Source: Desulfacinum infernum DSM 9756
Lineage (GTDB): Bacteria > Desulfobacterota > Syntrophobacteria > Syntrophobacterales > DSM-9756
Reading direction: 5' to 3'
NCBI RefSeq assembly: GCF_900129305.1
Contig: NZ_FQVB01000040.1
Coordinates: forward strand, 1-33,136
Length of the DNA: 33,136 bases
Position numbers and translations under genes: made by a program. Positions 7,047-17,142 of this stretch are shown here, one piece after another (position 1 is the first letter of the stretch; every line of letters starts with the position of its first letter). Below the pieces are notes generated by a model. That model saw only the letters and a list, made by a program, of their open reading frames with translations. It was not told the DNA's origin and did no database searches.

Positions 7047-8534
7047 GACATGCCGCATCTTCTTCACCGGGCCCGTGGCCACCACATAAAGCACATGGTG
7101 GGATTCAGGCAAGCCCAGAACGGATCGGGCCTCGTCGTCGTAGAAGGCTCCGATGCCGCAGGCGCCCAGATCCAGGGCCGTGGCGGCGAGATAGAGGCGC
7201 TGACCCAGGCGCCCCGCCTGGATCATGGCCCGGCGATAGGCGCGCGGCCCCAGGTCCTTTTCCAGGCCCTCCAGGTCCGCCGCAAAGGCCCAGATCACCG
7301 CCGCGTTCCGGATCCACTGCTGGTCCAGACAGGCGGATGCCAGCGCCGTTCGATGATCCCCCGGCTTCCAGAGAATCGCCCGGGACGCCGCCTCGTCCCA
7401 AAGATAAACGCCCGTCTCCAGGCTTTCCACCCCCGCACCCAGAAACCAGGCGAACACGCACGAAAACCCATCCTCCCCGTGTGCCAGGCCGTGGGCCAGA
7501 AGGGAAAAGGCTTCCGTGGGAAGACCCCGGTCCGTGAAGTTCCGGTGTGAACGGCGACGCCACACCACCTGAGCGAAGGGTGGATCCTCCTCCCCGTGGG
7601 AAGGTTCGGGAATGCCCACACTCTCCCACCCCGCCGGATCTCCGGGGAGCGCCTCGCCAGGCCCCGGAGACCCTTCCCGCCAGGAGGCGGTTTCCTTGTG
7701 CACCTGGAGGATGACCGGCGGGATCCTGTCCGAAGAGCTCATGACGGACGCCCCGGGCTGGACGGGATCCAGAGCCGCCCCATCCAGAGCAGCCGGGAAA
7801 TCCGGGAAGAGCTCCGAAATTCGGCGATCGTTCAAGACACCGGGCGAGCCCAGGGCCACCGCCGCCAGACACGCTTCCCGGTCCGGGTCGATCCCCAGAA
7901 AGCGGTTGACCCGTTCGTCATCGAAGCGATCGAAGACCCGGGGCGCCGCACCTTCCGCGACGGCCGCCAGGACCACGTTTTCCGTGAGATGTCCCGTATC
8001 CAGGAGGCAATAGCGGTAGGCGCGGTCCCGATATTTCCAGGCACTTCGGTAGAAGATGGCCGTGATGAAAAAGACCACCGCCCAGCCGTCCGTGTCCCCG
8101 AAAAAGGCCCCCCGGCGAAGTTCACAGAGTCGGTTCCGGGCCAAGTCGAAATGGTGCAGCCCGTCCGGAACGCCGTCCACCCCATGAACCGATACGTAGA
8201 TCTCGCAGGGATAGAGCGCCCCGGCGGAAGGGGCGGCCCGGAAGAAGTGAACGTCCCGCCCGCGACCGCTTCGAGCGGTGATGCCGTAGGCCAGGTGCAG
8301 GATCCGTCCCAGCCGGACGAGGTCCATAGGTTGCTTGGACGTGCCCACTTTCCGGTTGAAAACCTCCCGGAAGGTCGTCCCGGAAGGAGCCAGCTCTTCG
8401 GGAAGGTCCGTGGTCGGCAAGTCCCGATAATGCTTGAACAGCAAGGGCTGGGACGCCCAGTCCAGGTACCCGCCGCCCAGGGCGCCGCGCGTGTAGGCCG
8501 TCTTTCGCTGATACCGGCGACCGACCCCGTCCAC
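7044..8534 (-). CDS. SagB-type nitroreductase-fold oxidase with two domains
   Basis: The 496-residue protein contains two nitroreductase-like halves. The first has 'SAGALYPCEIYV' and 'GLHHFDLARN'; the second has 'QVVWRRRSHRNFTDRGL' and, near the end, 'ATALDLGACGIGAFYDDE'. This is the layout of SagB/ThcOx-family FMN enzymes. Well-studied members oxidise azolines to azoles in peptide natural products. No precursor peptide or YcaO cyclodehydratase gene is nearby, so the substrate is unknown. I chose the GTG at 8534, with GGGGAGG upstream and 1 base after the previous stop, over an ATG at 8561 inside that gene. It is last in an operon with a ferritin-like protein, a trihaem cytochrome and a DUF255 protein. 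Confidence 0.85.
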   Translation of the reverse strand: MDGVGRRYQRKTAYTRGALGGGYLDWASQPLLFKHYRDLPTTDLPEELAPSGTTFREVFNRKVGTSKQPMDLVRLGRILHLAYGITARSGRGRDVHFFRAAPSAGALYPCEIYVSVHGVDGVPDGLHHFDLARNRLCELRRGAFFGDTDGWAVVFFITAIFYRSAWKYRDRAYRYCLLDTGHLTENVVLAAVAEGAAPRVFDRFDDERVNRFLGIDPDREACLAAVALGSPGVLNDRRISELFPDFPAALDGAALDPVQPGASVMSSSDRIPPVILQVHKETASWREGSPGPGEALPGDPAGWESVGIPEPSHGEEDPPFAQVVWRRRSHRNFTDRGLPTEAFSLLAHGLAHGEDGFSCVFAWFLGAGVESLETGVYLWDEAASRAILWKPGDHRTALASACLDQQWIRNAAVIWAFAADLEGLEKDLGPRAYRRAMIQAGRLGQRLYLAATALDLGACGIGAFYDDEARSVLGLPESHHVLYVVATGPVKKMRHV

Positions 8535-8535
8535 A

Positions 8536-9045
8536 TCAGCCTCCCCACGGCATTTGGGCATAGGTTTCGCTCAGCTTGTCCCGGAACTGGCGGAAGAAGA
8601 GCTCATGCTGGCGCTCCCAGCGGGACAGCATCTCCAGGGCGCTCTTGGTCTTGCCCACGGCCTTTTCCGCCATGTTGCCGTAGAACTCGCTCAGGTCCTT
8701 TTCAATGAGCCAGGCCGTGTTGAACACGGTCACGTCGGGCACCATGGACCCTTCAATGCACTGTTCCAGGAATTCCTTTTTGGCCCGTTCGTCGAAGTAG
8801 TCGGTGGGCTCCAGGATCACGTCCTGAAGTTGTCCCGGGTCCACTTCCCGCCCTTGGCGCAGCTCGTCGAGGATGCGGTTGATGAAGGCGATGTGTTTTT
8901 CCTCCTCGGCGATCAGCCGGCGGAAAGCGCTGACCGCCGCGCCCATCCCCAGCCGCTGCAGCGCCGTCTGGAAAAAGAGTTTTCCCGTTTCTTCCTGGTT
9001 GAGAGCGTACTCGAAGACCTTGATAAGGGGCTTGTTGGCACTCAT
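8536..9045 (-). CDS. Ferritin-like (rubrerythrin family) diiron protein
   Basis: The 169-residue helical protein has ALNQEETGKLFFQ and AEEEKHIAFINR in the first half and EKDLSEFYGNMAE with WERQHELFF in the second. These supply the glutamates and histidines expected of a diiron four-helix bundle. No rubredoxin domain is present. The role is probably peroxide reduction or iron handling. An insert around residues 70-105 (QDVILEPTDYFDERAKKEF) is longer than in the other copies. It sits 18 bases after the cytochrome gene and 1 base before the SagB-type gene. Confidence 0.83.
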   Translation of the reverse strand: MSANKPLIKVFEYALNQEETGKLFFQTALQRLGMGAAVSAFRRLIAEEEKHIAFINRILDELRQGREVDPGQLQDVILEPTDYFDERAKKEFLEQCIEGSMVPDVTVFNTAWLIEKDLSEFYGNMAEKAVGKTKSALEMLSRWERQHELFFRQFRDKLSETYAQMPWGG

Positions 9046-9063
9046 GATCTCGTCCTTTCCGAG

Positions 9064-9446
9064 CTACTGGGTTTGGCCCTTAAGTTCCTTTCGGTGGCAG
9101 TCGCGGCAGCGCACAGGCCCCGCCTGGACGCCGGCTTCCGTCTTCTGTTTATGGCAATCCACGCACAGGTTCATGACCTGCTTTTTCTTGAGTTTTCCTT
9201 CCGTCTTGAGGGAGTCCACAGAGCCGGCCTTCTGGGGAAAAAGTTCGTGGCAAGGCTCGCAGCGCCCCAGCAGTTCCTGGTGTTTCCAATGGGGCACCAG
9301 GGAGGGCGCCACGGGACCCGACTGCAGGATGAGAGTTTCCGGCCCCTTGTCCACCGCTTCCGAGGCACCGGATAGATGAGCGATTCCAAGCCAGAGCCCC
9401 ATCACCAGAGCCAAGGCACCGACTTTCAAAAAAATTGCAGAACGGT

Positions 9447-9450
<4 letters not shown>
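9064..9450 (-). CDS. Exported trihaem c-type cytochrome
   Basis: The 128-residue protein begins with a Sec signal peptide ([20 protein letters not shown], cleavage near residue 29). It has three haem-binding motifs, CEPCH, CVDCH and CRDCH, with extra histidines (VPHWKHQ, KHQELL) that could be distal ligands. It resembles the c7/c3 class of low-potential periplasmic cytochromes that pass electrons between enzymes. The ATG overlaps the stop of the DUF255 gene in ATGA. An in-frame extension to 9840 is only the shadow of that gene. Confidence 0.88.
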
Positions 9451-11525
<2,075 letters not shown>

Positions 11526-11574
11526 ATCGGCCTCGATTCCTCTGGACAACCAATCAATGGTCGTTGCCGTGAAA

Positions 11575-11607
11575 GAAAACCGCGAATGAACGCGGATGGA
11601 CGCAAAT
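11575..11607. repeat. 'Gcgaatgaacgcggatggacgc' type intergenic repeat
   Basis: The stretch CGCGAATGAACGCGGATGGACGC, upstream of the DUF255 gene, is a direct-repeat-like sequence found between genes in many unrelated bacterial genomes. A diverged copy appears to overlap the start of the octahaem cytochrome gene (about 16288-16312). No function is claimed. Confidence 0.45.
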
Positions 11608-11657
11608 GTTTTCCCCCCTTTAGGGGAGGTACCGAGGTAGCCAGGATCGTTCAGACG

Positions 11658-11679
11658 AAAAAAGGGGCCGAAGCCCCTT
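11658..11679 (-). terminator. Rho-independent terminator after the zinc-ribbon gene
   Basis: On the minus strand AAGGGGC-TTCG-GCCCCTTTTTT is a stem closed by a stable UUCG tetraloop followed by a T run. It starts 5 bases after the stop at 11685 and separates this gene from the DUF255 operon. Confidence 0.92.
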
Positions 11680-11684
11680 GGGAA

Positions 11685-11888
11685 TCATCTGGGTGCGGAC
11701 GCCCTGCCGCCGGCGTAGGCTTCGCAAACCTTGAAGTCGATGGGTTTGCCGCATTGGGAGCACTTGTGCTCCTTGTTGAACTCGTCGGAAAAAATCTCCT
11801 TCTCCTCTCCGCATTCCGGACACTTGCAGATGAAGGACTGAAGATCCTTGAACTGTTCAAAGCCGGGGCAATGTTGCGGCGTATTCAT
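11685..11888 (-). CDS. Small zinc-ribbon protein
   Basis: The 67-residue protein has two cysteine knuckles, CKCPECGEE and HKCSQCGKP, spaced as in a zinc ribbon, plus Cys7 and a later Cys. There is no signal peptide. Similar short proteins occur in anaerobic bacteria and archaea without assigned function; a zinc or iron role is inferred from the cysteines only. AAGGAGG lies 7 bases before the ATG. It is a single-gene unit ending at a UUCG terminator. Confidence 0.75.
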   Translation of the reverse strand: MNTPQHCPGFEQFKDLQSFICKCPECGEEKEIFSDEFNKEHKCSQCGKPIDFKVCEAYAGGRASAPR

Positions 11889-12213
11889 CTTTCGCCTCCT
11901 TCCATCATCCCAAACAGGGGACGATTCTTTCCCGTGGGGTGGTCGGGGCGGGCGTAAAGCCCACCCCTACGATTTTCCCTCTTCGCAGCCTGGAGGGCCG
12001 ACGAGACAAGCGGCCGCCTCCGCCGACTGCGGGCAAGCTTGGTTAAGAACCTCCATCTCGGACGGGCTCCCAGGAGGCTGTCCTAGAATGGCTCATTTGC
12101 CTCTTCCAGCGTCCATCCGTCATCCCCGCGAAAGAAGGGATCAAGAATTTTCGGCAACTTATGGACTCCCTCTTGCGCGGGAGTGACGGTTGAGTGAGTT
12201 TCCCGGCAGCCTC
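11889..12213. repeat. Repeat-filled gap without a gene
   Basis: I see no coding sequence in this gap between the zinc-ribbon gene and the flavodoxin. It holds a family A palindrome, GGGGCGGGC-GTAAA-GCCCACCCC with TAC (11945-11970). It also holds a family D sequence on the other strand (GGCTGTCCTAGAATGG, about 12075-12091), a decayed family C composite (12117-12189) and a diverged family D copy touching the flavodoxin stop (12198-12216). The decayed arms of the C copy (AAGAAGGGAT instead of AAAGCGGGGAT) show that it is older than copy 1. Confidence 0.8.
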
Positions 12214-12660
12214 CTATCCCGCGCTGTTCAGCAGCCCGGCGATCTCCTTGCCGTAGCCCTGGGCCATCTGGACGCCGCCTCCCAGCGCCGCCGACTTGAG
12301 CATGAGGGGCCCGCCGACCATCTTCATCTTGTAGATGATCTTCATGGTGTCGAAGATCCGCCCCGGCGCCTCCCCGCTCCAGCCGAAGGCCCCGAAGGCG
12401 CCGCCCGCCTTTCCTTCCAGGTTGTATTGTTCCAGCTTGAAAAGAAAGGTCTTCATGGGCTGCATCATCTCGCCGTGGTAGGTGGCGGATCCCAGCACCA
12501 AGGCGTCGAAGTCTTCCGGGTTGACCCCGGTTTTGTCGAATTCCTGGACGCTCAGGATCCGAACGTCCACGCCGGCCATTCGAAGACCTTCCGCGACGAG
12601 TTCTCCGATGCTCTTGGTCTGATTGGTCCGCGTGGCATACACGATCAGGGCTTTGGGCAC
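12214..12660 (-). CDS. Flavodoxin
   Basis: The 148-residue protein starts MPKALIVYATRTNQTKSIGE, whose T-x-T-x-x-T loop binds FMN phosphate. GSATYHGEMMQPMKTFL and GAFGAFGWSGEAPGRI form the two loops that flank the flavin. It is a one- or two-electron carrier in the cytoplasm and resembles the flavodoxin part of FprA-type flavodiiron proteins, although no diiron domain is present. It is the last gene after DsrE-like and zinc-ribbon genes. The stop codon abuts a diverged family D repeat. Confidence 0.9.
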   Translation of the reverse strand: MPKALIVYATRTNQTKSIGELVAEGLRMAGVDVRILSVQEFDKTGVNPEDFDALVLGSATYHGEMMQPMKTFLFKLEQYNLEGKAGGAFGAFGWSGEAPGRIFDTMKIIYKMKMVGGPLMLKSAALGGGVQMAQGYGKEIAGLLNSAG

Positions 12661-12681
12661 GGCACCCTCCTGTTTCGCCGT

Positions 12682-12870
12682 CTACTCCTCGACTTCCTCC
12701 ACATGCTCCACCGTGGCCTTGTGCTTGGTGCCGCACGTGGGACACAGAATCTCTATCTCGTCCTGCGGGCCGATGTACTTTTCCTGCAGCTTCTCCGGCC
12801 CCAGAAAGGTCACGTCACCGCACGCACACTGGGGACACTGTCCGCGAACCTTGTAGCGCTTCTTGGCCAT
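12682..12870 (-). CDS. Small zinc-ribbon protein with four cysteines
   Basis: The 62-residue protein has CPQCACGD near the start and CPTCGTKHKA after residue 40, the C-x2-C...C-x2-C pattern of a zinc ribbon, and an acidic tail (EHVEEVEE). The function is unknown. It lies 16 bases after the DsrE-like gene and 21 before the flavodoxin, so the three are likely one transcript. A role as a metal-binding or adaptor protein is inference. Confidence 0.72.
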   Translation of the reverse strand: MAKKRYKVRGQCPQCACGDVTFLGPEKLQEKYIGPQDEIEILCPTCGTKHKATVEHVEEVEE

Positions 12871-12886
12871 CTTTTCTTCCTCCCTG

Positions 12887-13234
12887 TTAAAAGGTGATCA
12901 CCTGCCAGCCTTCCTCCACATAGCGCCCCATGCTCACGTGCCCGTTCATGTCCGCGATGAGGGGAAGTCCCTCCTTTTCCACGGCTTCCAGCACCCGGAG
13001 CTTGGCGGCGCAGCCTCGACACACGCCGGCGAAGAGCCCTTGCGTCTTCACCCGGTTGTACAGTTCGTGCACGGGATGTTCGCGGCGCGCCAGTTCGGGA
13101 ATCAACCGGACCGAGGCACCCTCGACCACCACCGTCACCTGGAACCCGCGTCCTTGCATGTCCAGGGCATTGAGCAGCACATGGACGAAGCACATCCCTT
13201 CGCCGTTGAAGGAAAAGAGAACCACTTTCTTCAT
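12887..13234 (-). CDS. DsrE-like family protein
   Basis: The 115-residue protein begins MKKVVLFSFNGEGMCFVHVL and has an alternating strand-helix pattern of the DsrE/DsrF fold. The conserved-looking GVCRGCAAK motif (two cysteines) sits in the region where family members bind sulfur or another thiol ligand. Family proteins carry sulfane sulfur or have unknown roles. No Dsr or Tus genes are nearby, so sulfur transfer is only possible. An upstream ATG at 13255 with TAAGGGG is an equally possible start. It follows the exported peroxiredoxin by about 30 bases. Confidence 0.75.
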   Translation of the reverse strand: MKKVVLFSFNGEGMCFVHVLLNALDMQGRGFQVTVVVEGASVRLIPELARREHPVHELYNRVKTQGLFAGVCRGCAAKLRVLEAVEKEGLPLIADMNGHVSMGRYVEEGWQVITF

Positions 13235-13264
13235 GGCGCTTTCCGTCCTTGCCATCGCCGCCCC

Positions 13265-13885
13265 TTACGAACCGCCTTGAATCTTCTGGAGCTCCTGGAT
13301 GATGCCCTCCAAGGGCGGGCGCTTGTTGATGTCGTGCACATCGATGTAGCGAATGATGCCCTTCTTATCGATGATAAAGATCGCCCGCTCGGTCATGCCG
13401 TCAGACCGGAACACGCCGTATTTGGAAGCCACTCGCCCGTGGGGCCAGAAGTCGGAGAGCACCGGAAACCAGACGCCCCCCATCTCCCGGGTCCAGGCGT
13501 GGAGCGTGGGCAGATTGTCCACGGTGATCCCGAGAAGGACGGCGTCGTAGGCTTCGAAGAGGTCCCGCGCGATGTTGTATCCCGGCCATTGATCGGAGCA
13601 GACGGGGGTCCAGGCCGCGGGTACGAAGGAGATGACCACGTTCTTCTTGCCCCGGTATTGGGACAAGGTGACCCGCGGCCCCTGGATGGACGGGAGCTTG
13701 AAGTCCGGCGCCGGATCGCCGACCTTGAGGACGGGGACCGAATCGACGGGCTTGAGATGCCCCGGCTGATAGATTTTGCCTTGGAACTGCTCGGACACGC
13801 TCCAGACCCCTTGGGGCGCCGCCAGGAGCAGGGCCGTCGCCAGGACGCCGCACGCCAGCCTCTTCATCCTTTTGCTTTTCGTCAT
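13265..13885 (-). CDS. Exported 1-Cys peroxiredoxin (AhpC/TSA family)
   Basis: The 206-residue protein has a signal peptide (KRMKRLACGVLATALLLAAP, cleavage near VWS). The thioredoxin-like body has GDPAPDFKLP, and the peroxidatic site PAAWTPVCSDQ matches the P-x3-T-x2-C motif. No other cysteine is present in the mature part, so it would act as a 1-Cys enzyme and need an outside thiol reductant. It probably removes peroxides in the periplasm. The ATG at 13885 has AAGGGA 7 bases upstream; an upstream in-frame extension crosses two palindromes. The thioredoxin-fold lipoprotein encoded just upstream is a plausible partner (inference). Confidence 0.87.
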   Translation of the reverse strand: MTKSKRMKRLACGVLATALLLAAPQGVWSVSEQFQGKIYQPGHLKPVDSVPVLKVGDPAPDFKLPSIQGPRVTLSQYRGKKNVVISFVPAAWTPVCSDQWPGYNIARDLFEAYDAVLLGITVDNLPTLHAWTREMGGVWFPVLSDFWPHGRVASKYGVFRSDGMTERAIFIIDKKGIIRYIDVHDINKRPPLEGIIQELQKIQGGS

Positions 13886-14008
13886 CTCTTTATCCCTTGT
13901 TTCCGGCCGATGATCGCGGCACTCAATCCGCCATCGCCTCATCCATGAAGGCAACTCCAGAACGGTGCCCTTTTCACCGGTTTTCTCCATCACTGCGCAA
14001 ATCAATCG

Positions 14009-14100
14009 TTTTCGGACAAGCTCCCGGCGGGCGGGGATAAACCCCGCCCCTACTATCGTGGTCAAACCATTCTTGCAGGGGCGGGTTTTATGCCCGCCCG
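14009..14100. repeat. Inverted pair of family A palindromes with an adjoining family D remnant
   Basis: TTTTCGGACAAGCTCC (about 14009-14024) resembles family D. GGGCGGGG-ATAAA-CCCCGCCC with CTAC (14029-14053) is followed about 25 bases later by GGGGCGGG-TTTTATG-CCCGCCC (14078-14099) in the opposite direction. The arrangement is like that of paired REP sequences (REPINs). It lies between the lipoprotein and peroxiredoxin genes. Confidence 0.78.
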
Positions 14101-14153
14101 TCCGTACCATATCCAAGGGTGAGCCTGTGACGGACCGATTCCGGACATACCGC

Positions 14154-14729
14154 TTACCGGTCGGCCGTCAGTTTTTCGAAGAAGTCCTGCGGCTCGCCGA
14201 AGGAACCCGGTTGGGAATAGATGACCCGCCGAGATCCGTCGGCCGAGCGCTTGATCGCAATGAAATGGGGGGTGCGGGTCTGGCCCAGGAGCTTGTGGAC
14301 CTGATAGTCTCCGTCGGCGATGAGCGGGAAGGGCACCTGGTACTTCTTTCGAAAGACGTCCACTTCGAACCGGGAGTTTCCCACCCCGATCCCCAGAATC
14401 TTGACGGTCTTGCCGGGCTTCGACTTCTGTTGAGCAACCTTGTAGAACTCGTTCACCACGGGCGCTTCCCGTTGGCAATAGGGGCAATACATGCTGAAGA
14501 TCTCCACCAGCACCACGTCCGCATCCACCTGGTTCACGGTAAAGAAATCGTCCGAGCCCAGCCCCAGGTAGGCCCGCATGGCCGGGTCGTCCGGAGCCGG
14601 GAGCTTCACGTCGGGAAAGGACTCACCCACCTGGGGAACGCCTCCGTCCTGCGCCACGCTTGCGGGAGGGGCCAGGGCACATCCCAAGAGCCCCACCGCC
14701 AAGACCAGAATCAGATTCGGTTTCCACAT
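14154..14729 (-). CDS. TlpA-like thioredoxin-fold lipoprotein
   Basis: The 191-residue protein starts with a lipoprotein signal: MWKPNLILVLAVGLLGCALA has LLGC as a lipobox, so Cys17 would be lipidated. The body has GESFPDVKLPAPDD and the active-site motif in FSMYCPYCQREAPVV, followed by strand-helix units and a TPHFIAIKR segment with the cis-proline position (TP). This is the TlpA/ResA/AhpC-TSA group of periplasmic thiol-disulfide proteins. I chose the ATG at 14729, with AAAGG 7 bases upstream, over the GTG one codon earlier. It follows the octahaem cytochrome gene by 39 bases. Confidence 0.87.
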   Translation of the reverse strand: MWKPNLILVLAVGLLGCALAPPASVAQDGGVPQVGESFPDVKLPAPDDPAMRAYLGLGSDDFFTVNQVDADVVLVEIFSMYCPYCQREAPVVNEFYKVAQQKSKPGKTVKILGIGVGNSRFEVDVFRKKYQVPFPLIADGDYQVHKLLGQTRTPHFIAIKRSADGSRRVIYSQPGSFGEPQDFFEKLTADR

Positions 14730-14768
14730 CACTGCACCTTTACCTTTCTCCGCTCCCTGGTGGCGGCA

Positions 14769-16310
14769 TCACGGTTTTTCATCGTCGCGGGCCCCCGGGC
14801 GCCCCATCTCCAGCCGCCTCATCATCTCGCGCAAGCCCTTGGACTGGTACCAACGGCCGTTGTCGAACACCCCGTAATCGGATCCCATCATGGCCGACGA
14901 GAAGCGGATGGAATTGGCAAAAAAGAGCCACTGCTCCACCCACAGTTTTTCCATGGGCTCGTCGAAGGGGTTTCCATCGCTGCCGGGGCCCCGGGCGATT
15001 CCCCGCTCCCAGGCCCGTCCCATGATCTCCGTGGCGGTGCGCGTCATGCGGTTGGTCTCTTCCAAGGTCTTCTGAAACCGGTCCCAGTGGCCCTCCACCC
15101 AGCTGGTGGAATGGCATCCGAGGCAGACGGCGTGGAGGTTCGCCCTCCGCCTCTCCTGCTCCTCTCCGTCGATCAAGGCCTCCTTCACGGGGCTTCCGTC
15201 CAGGTTGGTGGGAAGGGCCAGACCCTGGGCGTTGCGGATGGAGGAGGTGTCCGGATTCTTGGGATGGGCGTGGGAATAGATCAGACCGAAGATCCTCCAC
15301 GGAAGCCGGTCGTTCATGCGGTGCGTTCGTTGGGCGACCACGTTGCCCCCTTCATCCACCAGCAGGCTCACGTGGCACGCAGCGCAGGTGGGAGCGTTGA
15401 AATCCTTTCCCACCACCCAGGGAACGTTTCGGAAATTCCATTTGTCCTTTTGGGATGCGTAGATGTTCCCGTGCTTGCTCACCTGATAGACCTTGTAGGC
15501 GGGCACGTCCGGTCCCTTGTGGCATTGGGAGCAGGTGTCGGGCTTTCGGGCGACTTCGATGGAAAAGGCATGGCGGGCATGGCACGAAGAGCAGGACCCC
15601 TTGGAGCCGTCGGGGTTCAAGCGTCCCACCCCCACGTTGGGCCACCCGGTGAGGACCGGAAAATCCATCTCCCCCAGGTCCGTTTCCCGGGAAACCGTTC
15701 CCTGGACCTCCACTCGGGTGCCGTGGCAGCTGAGGCAGGCATCATCGTTGGTCTGGGGATGCACTTCGGCCGTTTTCAGGCGTCCCGATTCCAGGACCTG
15801 GATGCCGTTGATGGATTCCGTCAGTTGAACATAGAGGGAGTTGTTCACCAAGTTCCCATAGGCGTGGGCCATGATGTTCTCCCCGTATTGATCCGCTTCC
15901 TGCCGGTGGCAGGTCCGGCAGTCCCGGGGAGTGACCACCACGTGCATGGAATAGCCGTTGTGTTCCACCGTATCCTTGTGGTCCTGAGGGTTCAGGGTGT
16001 GGCATTCGGCACAGCCCACGCTGGTGCCCTGCAGGGATTGGGGGATTTCTTCCGAACTCACCTTTCGGTGAAGGGGAGCCGCTTGCAGGGCGTCGGCGGG
16101 CGTGGTTTCCGCATGGCGGCTTCGCTGCCAGTCGGAAACGATGCCCGGCGTGGCATCCACATGACAGGCCAGGCATTCCTGGGTGGCGTCGCTGTGGGGC
16201 GCCGCTCCCACCGCCGAAGGCAGGACGGAAAGAAAGCACCAGAGAATCAGACCGCCCCTCCCTCCCCTCCAACATCCACGAGTAAGTCTTCCGCGTCCGT
16301 TCGTATTCAT
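14769..16310 (-). CDS. Octahaem c-type cytochrome of the hydroxylamine oxidoreductase (HAO) family
   Basis: The 513-residue exported protein has eight CXXCH motifs: CLACH, CAECH, CRTCH, CLSCH, CSSCH, CSQCH, CAACH and CLGCH. The stretches VGRLNPDGSKGSCSSCHARH, RKPDTCSQCHKGPD and SKHGNIY are hallmarks of HAO-family cytochromes. In non-nitrifiers such proteins reduce nitrite or hydroxylamine rather than oxidise it. Whether the cross-linking tyrosine of true HAO is present cannot be settled by eye. The start is uncertain: ATG 16310 follows the ZIP stop by 13 bases, while ATG 16340 overlaps it; neither has a strong ribosome site. The N-terminus precedes a hydrophobic signal segment (GGLILWCFLSVLPSAVGA). 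Confidence 0.88.
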   Translation of the reverse strand: MNTNGRGRLTRGCWRGGRGGLILWCFLSVLPSAVGAAPHSDATQECLACHVDATPGIVSDWQRSRHAETTPADALQAAPLHRKVSSEEIPQSLQGTSVGCAECHTLNPQDHKDTVEHNGYSMHVVVTPRDCRTCHRQEADQYGENIMAHAYGNLVNNSLYVQLTESINGIQVLESGRLKTAEVHPQTNDDACLSCHGTRVEVQGTVSRETDLGEMDFPVLTGWPNVGVGRLNPDGSKGSCSSCHARHAFSIEVARKPDTCSQCHKGPDVPAYKVYQVSKHGNIYASQKDKWNFRNVPWVVGKDFNAPTCAACHVSLLVDEGGNVVAQRTHRMNDRLPWRIFGLIYSHAHPKNPDTSSIRNAQGLALPTNLDGSPVKEALIDGEEQERRRANLHAVCLGCHSTSWVEGHWDRFQKTLEETNRMTRTATEIMGRAWERGIARGPGSDGNPFDEPMEKLWVEQWLFFANSIRFSSAMMGSDYGVFDNGRWYQSKGLREMMRRLEMGRPGARDDEKP

Positions 16311-16323
16311 CAGAGGTCTGCTC

Positions 16324-17142
16324 TCACCCAAGGGCCACATCCAGAACCATCATGACCACGAATCCCACGAGACACGCCATGGTGGCCAGATCCGCATGGC
16401 CGCTTCGCTGGGATTCGGGAATCACCTCTTCCACCACCACGAAGATCATGGCTCCGGCGGCAAAGCCCAGGGCATAGGGCAGAATGGCGCTGGAAAGCCC
16501 CACCACCACGGCCCCCACCACCCCCGCCACCGGCTCCACCGCGCCGGAAAGCTGGCCGTACCAGAAGCTCTTGAGCCGCCCCATGCCTTCCCGCCGCAAG
16601 GGCACCGAGACGGCAAGCCCCTCGGGAAAGTTCTGAATGCCGATACCCAAGGCCAACGTCGCCGCTCCTGCGAGGCTCGCGCCGGGGAAGCCGGAGCCGG
16701 CCGCTCCGAAGGCCACTCCCACCGCCAGGCCCTCCGGGATGTTGTGGATCGTGATGGCCAAAACGAGAAGCACCGAACGCTTCCATCGGGTCGGGATCCC
16801 TTCGGCTTCGTCCATCCGGAAGCCCACGTGAAGATGAGGCAGGACGGCGTCCACGCCCCGGAGGAACAGGCCTCCCGTAAGAAATCCCACGGCGGCGGGA
16901 AGCCACGGCATGGCCGATCCGGACGACATCTCGATGGCCGGGGCCAGCAGGGACCAGTAGCTTGCTGCGATCATCACCCCGCCGGCGAAGCCCAGCATGG
17001 CGTCCAGCAGGCGCTGCCTGTAGGAGCCCATCCAGAAGACGGCGGAAGCCCCCAGGGCCGTGAGGCCCCAGGTGAAGAGGGTCGCCAGGAGGGCCTGCAC
17101 CACAGGAGGAGAAGACCGCACGCCGCAGAGAAAATCCGCCAT
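16324..17142 (-). CDS. ZIP family metal transporter (ZupT-like)
   Basis: The 272-residue membrane protein has about eight hydrophobic helices. It carries the two metal-site motifs [11 protein letters not shown] and [11 protein letters not shown] in helices 4 and 5, plus EEVIPES near the end. ZIP proteins import divalent metals such as zinc or iron. A His-rich loop is short here (VLPHLHVGF). GGAAAGG lies 9 bases before the ATG at 17142. It is the first gene of a ZIP-octahaem cytochrome-lipoprotein cluster. The substrate cannot be read from the sequence. Confidence 0.92.
   Translation of the reverse strand: MADFLCGVRSSPPVVQALLATLFTWGLTALGASAVFWMGSYRQRLLDAMLGFAGGVMIAASYWSLLAPAIEMSSGSAMPWLPAAVGFLTGGLFLRGVDAVLPHLHVGFRMDEAEGIPTRWKRSVLLVLAITIHNIPEGLAVGVAFGAAGSGFPGASLAGAATLALGIGIQNFPEGLAVSVPLRREGMGRLKSFWYGQLSGAVEPVAGVVGAVVVGLSSAILPYALGFAAGAMIFVVVEEVIPESQRSGHADLATMACLVGFVVMMVLDVALG

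Noticed and set aside
11526-11660. Small gene upstream of DUF255 reading 'MNADGRK'
   Set aside because: This is the usual false translation of the CGCGAATGAACGCGGATG repeat. It lacks a ribosome site and overlaps a terminator.
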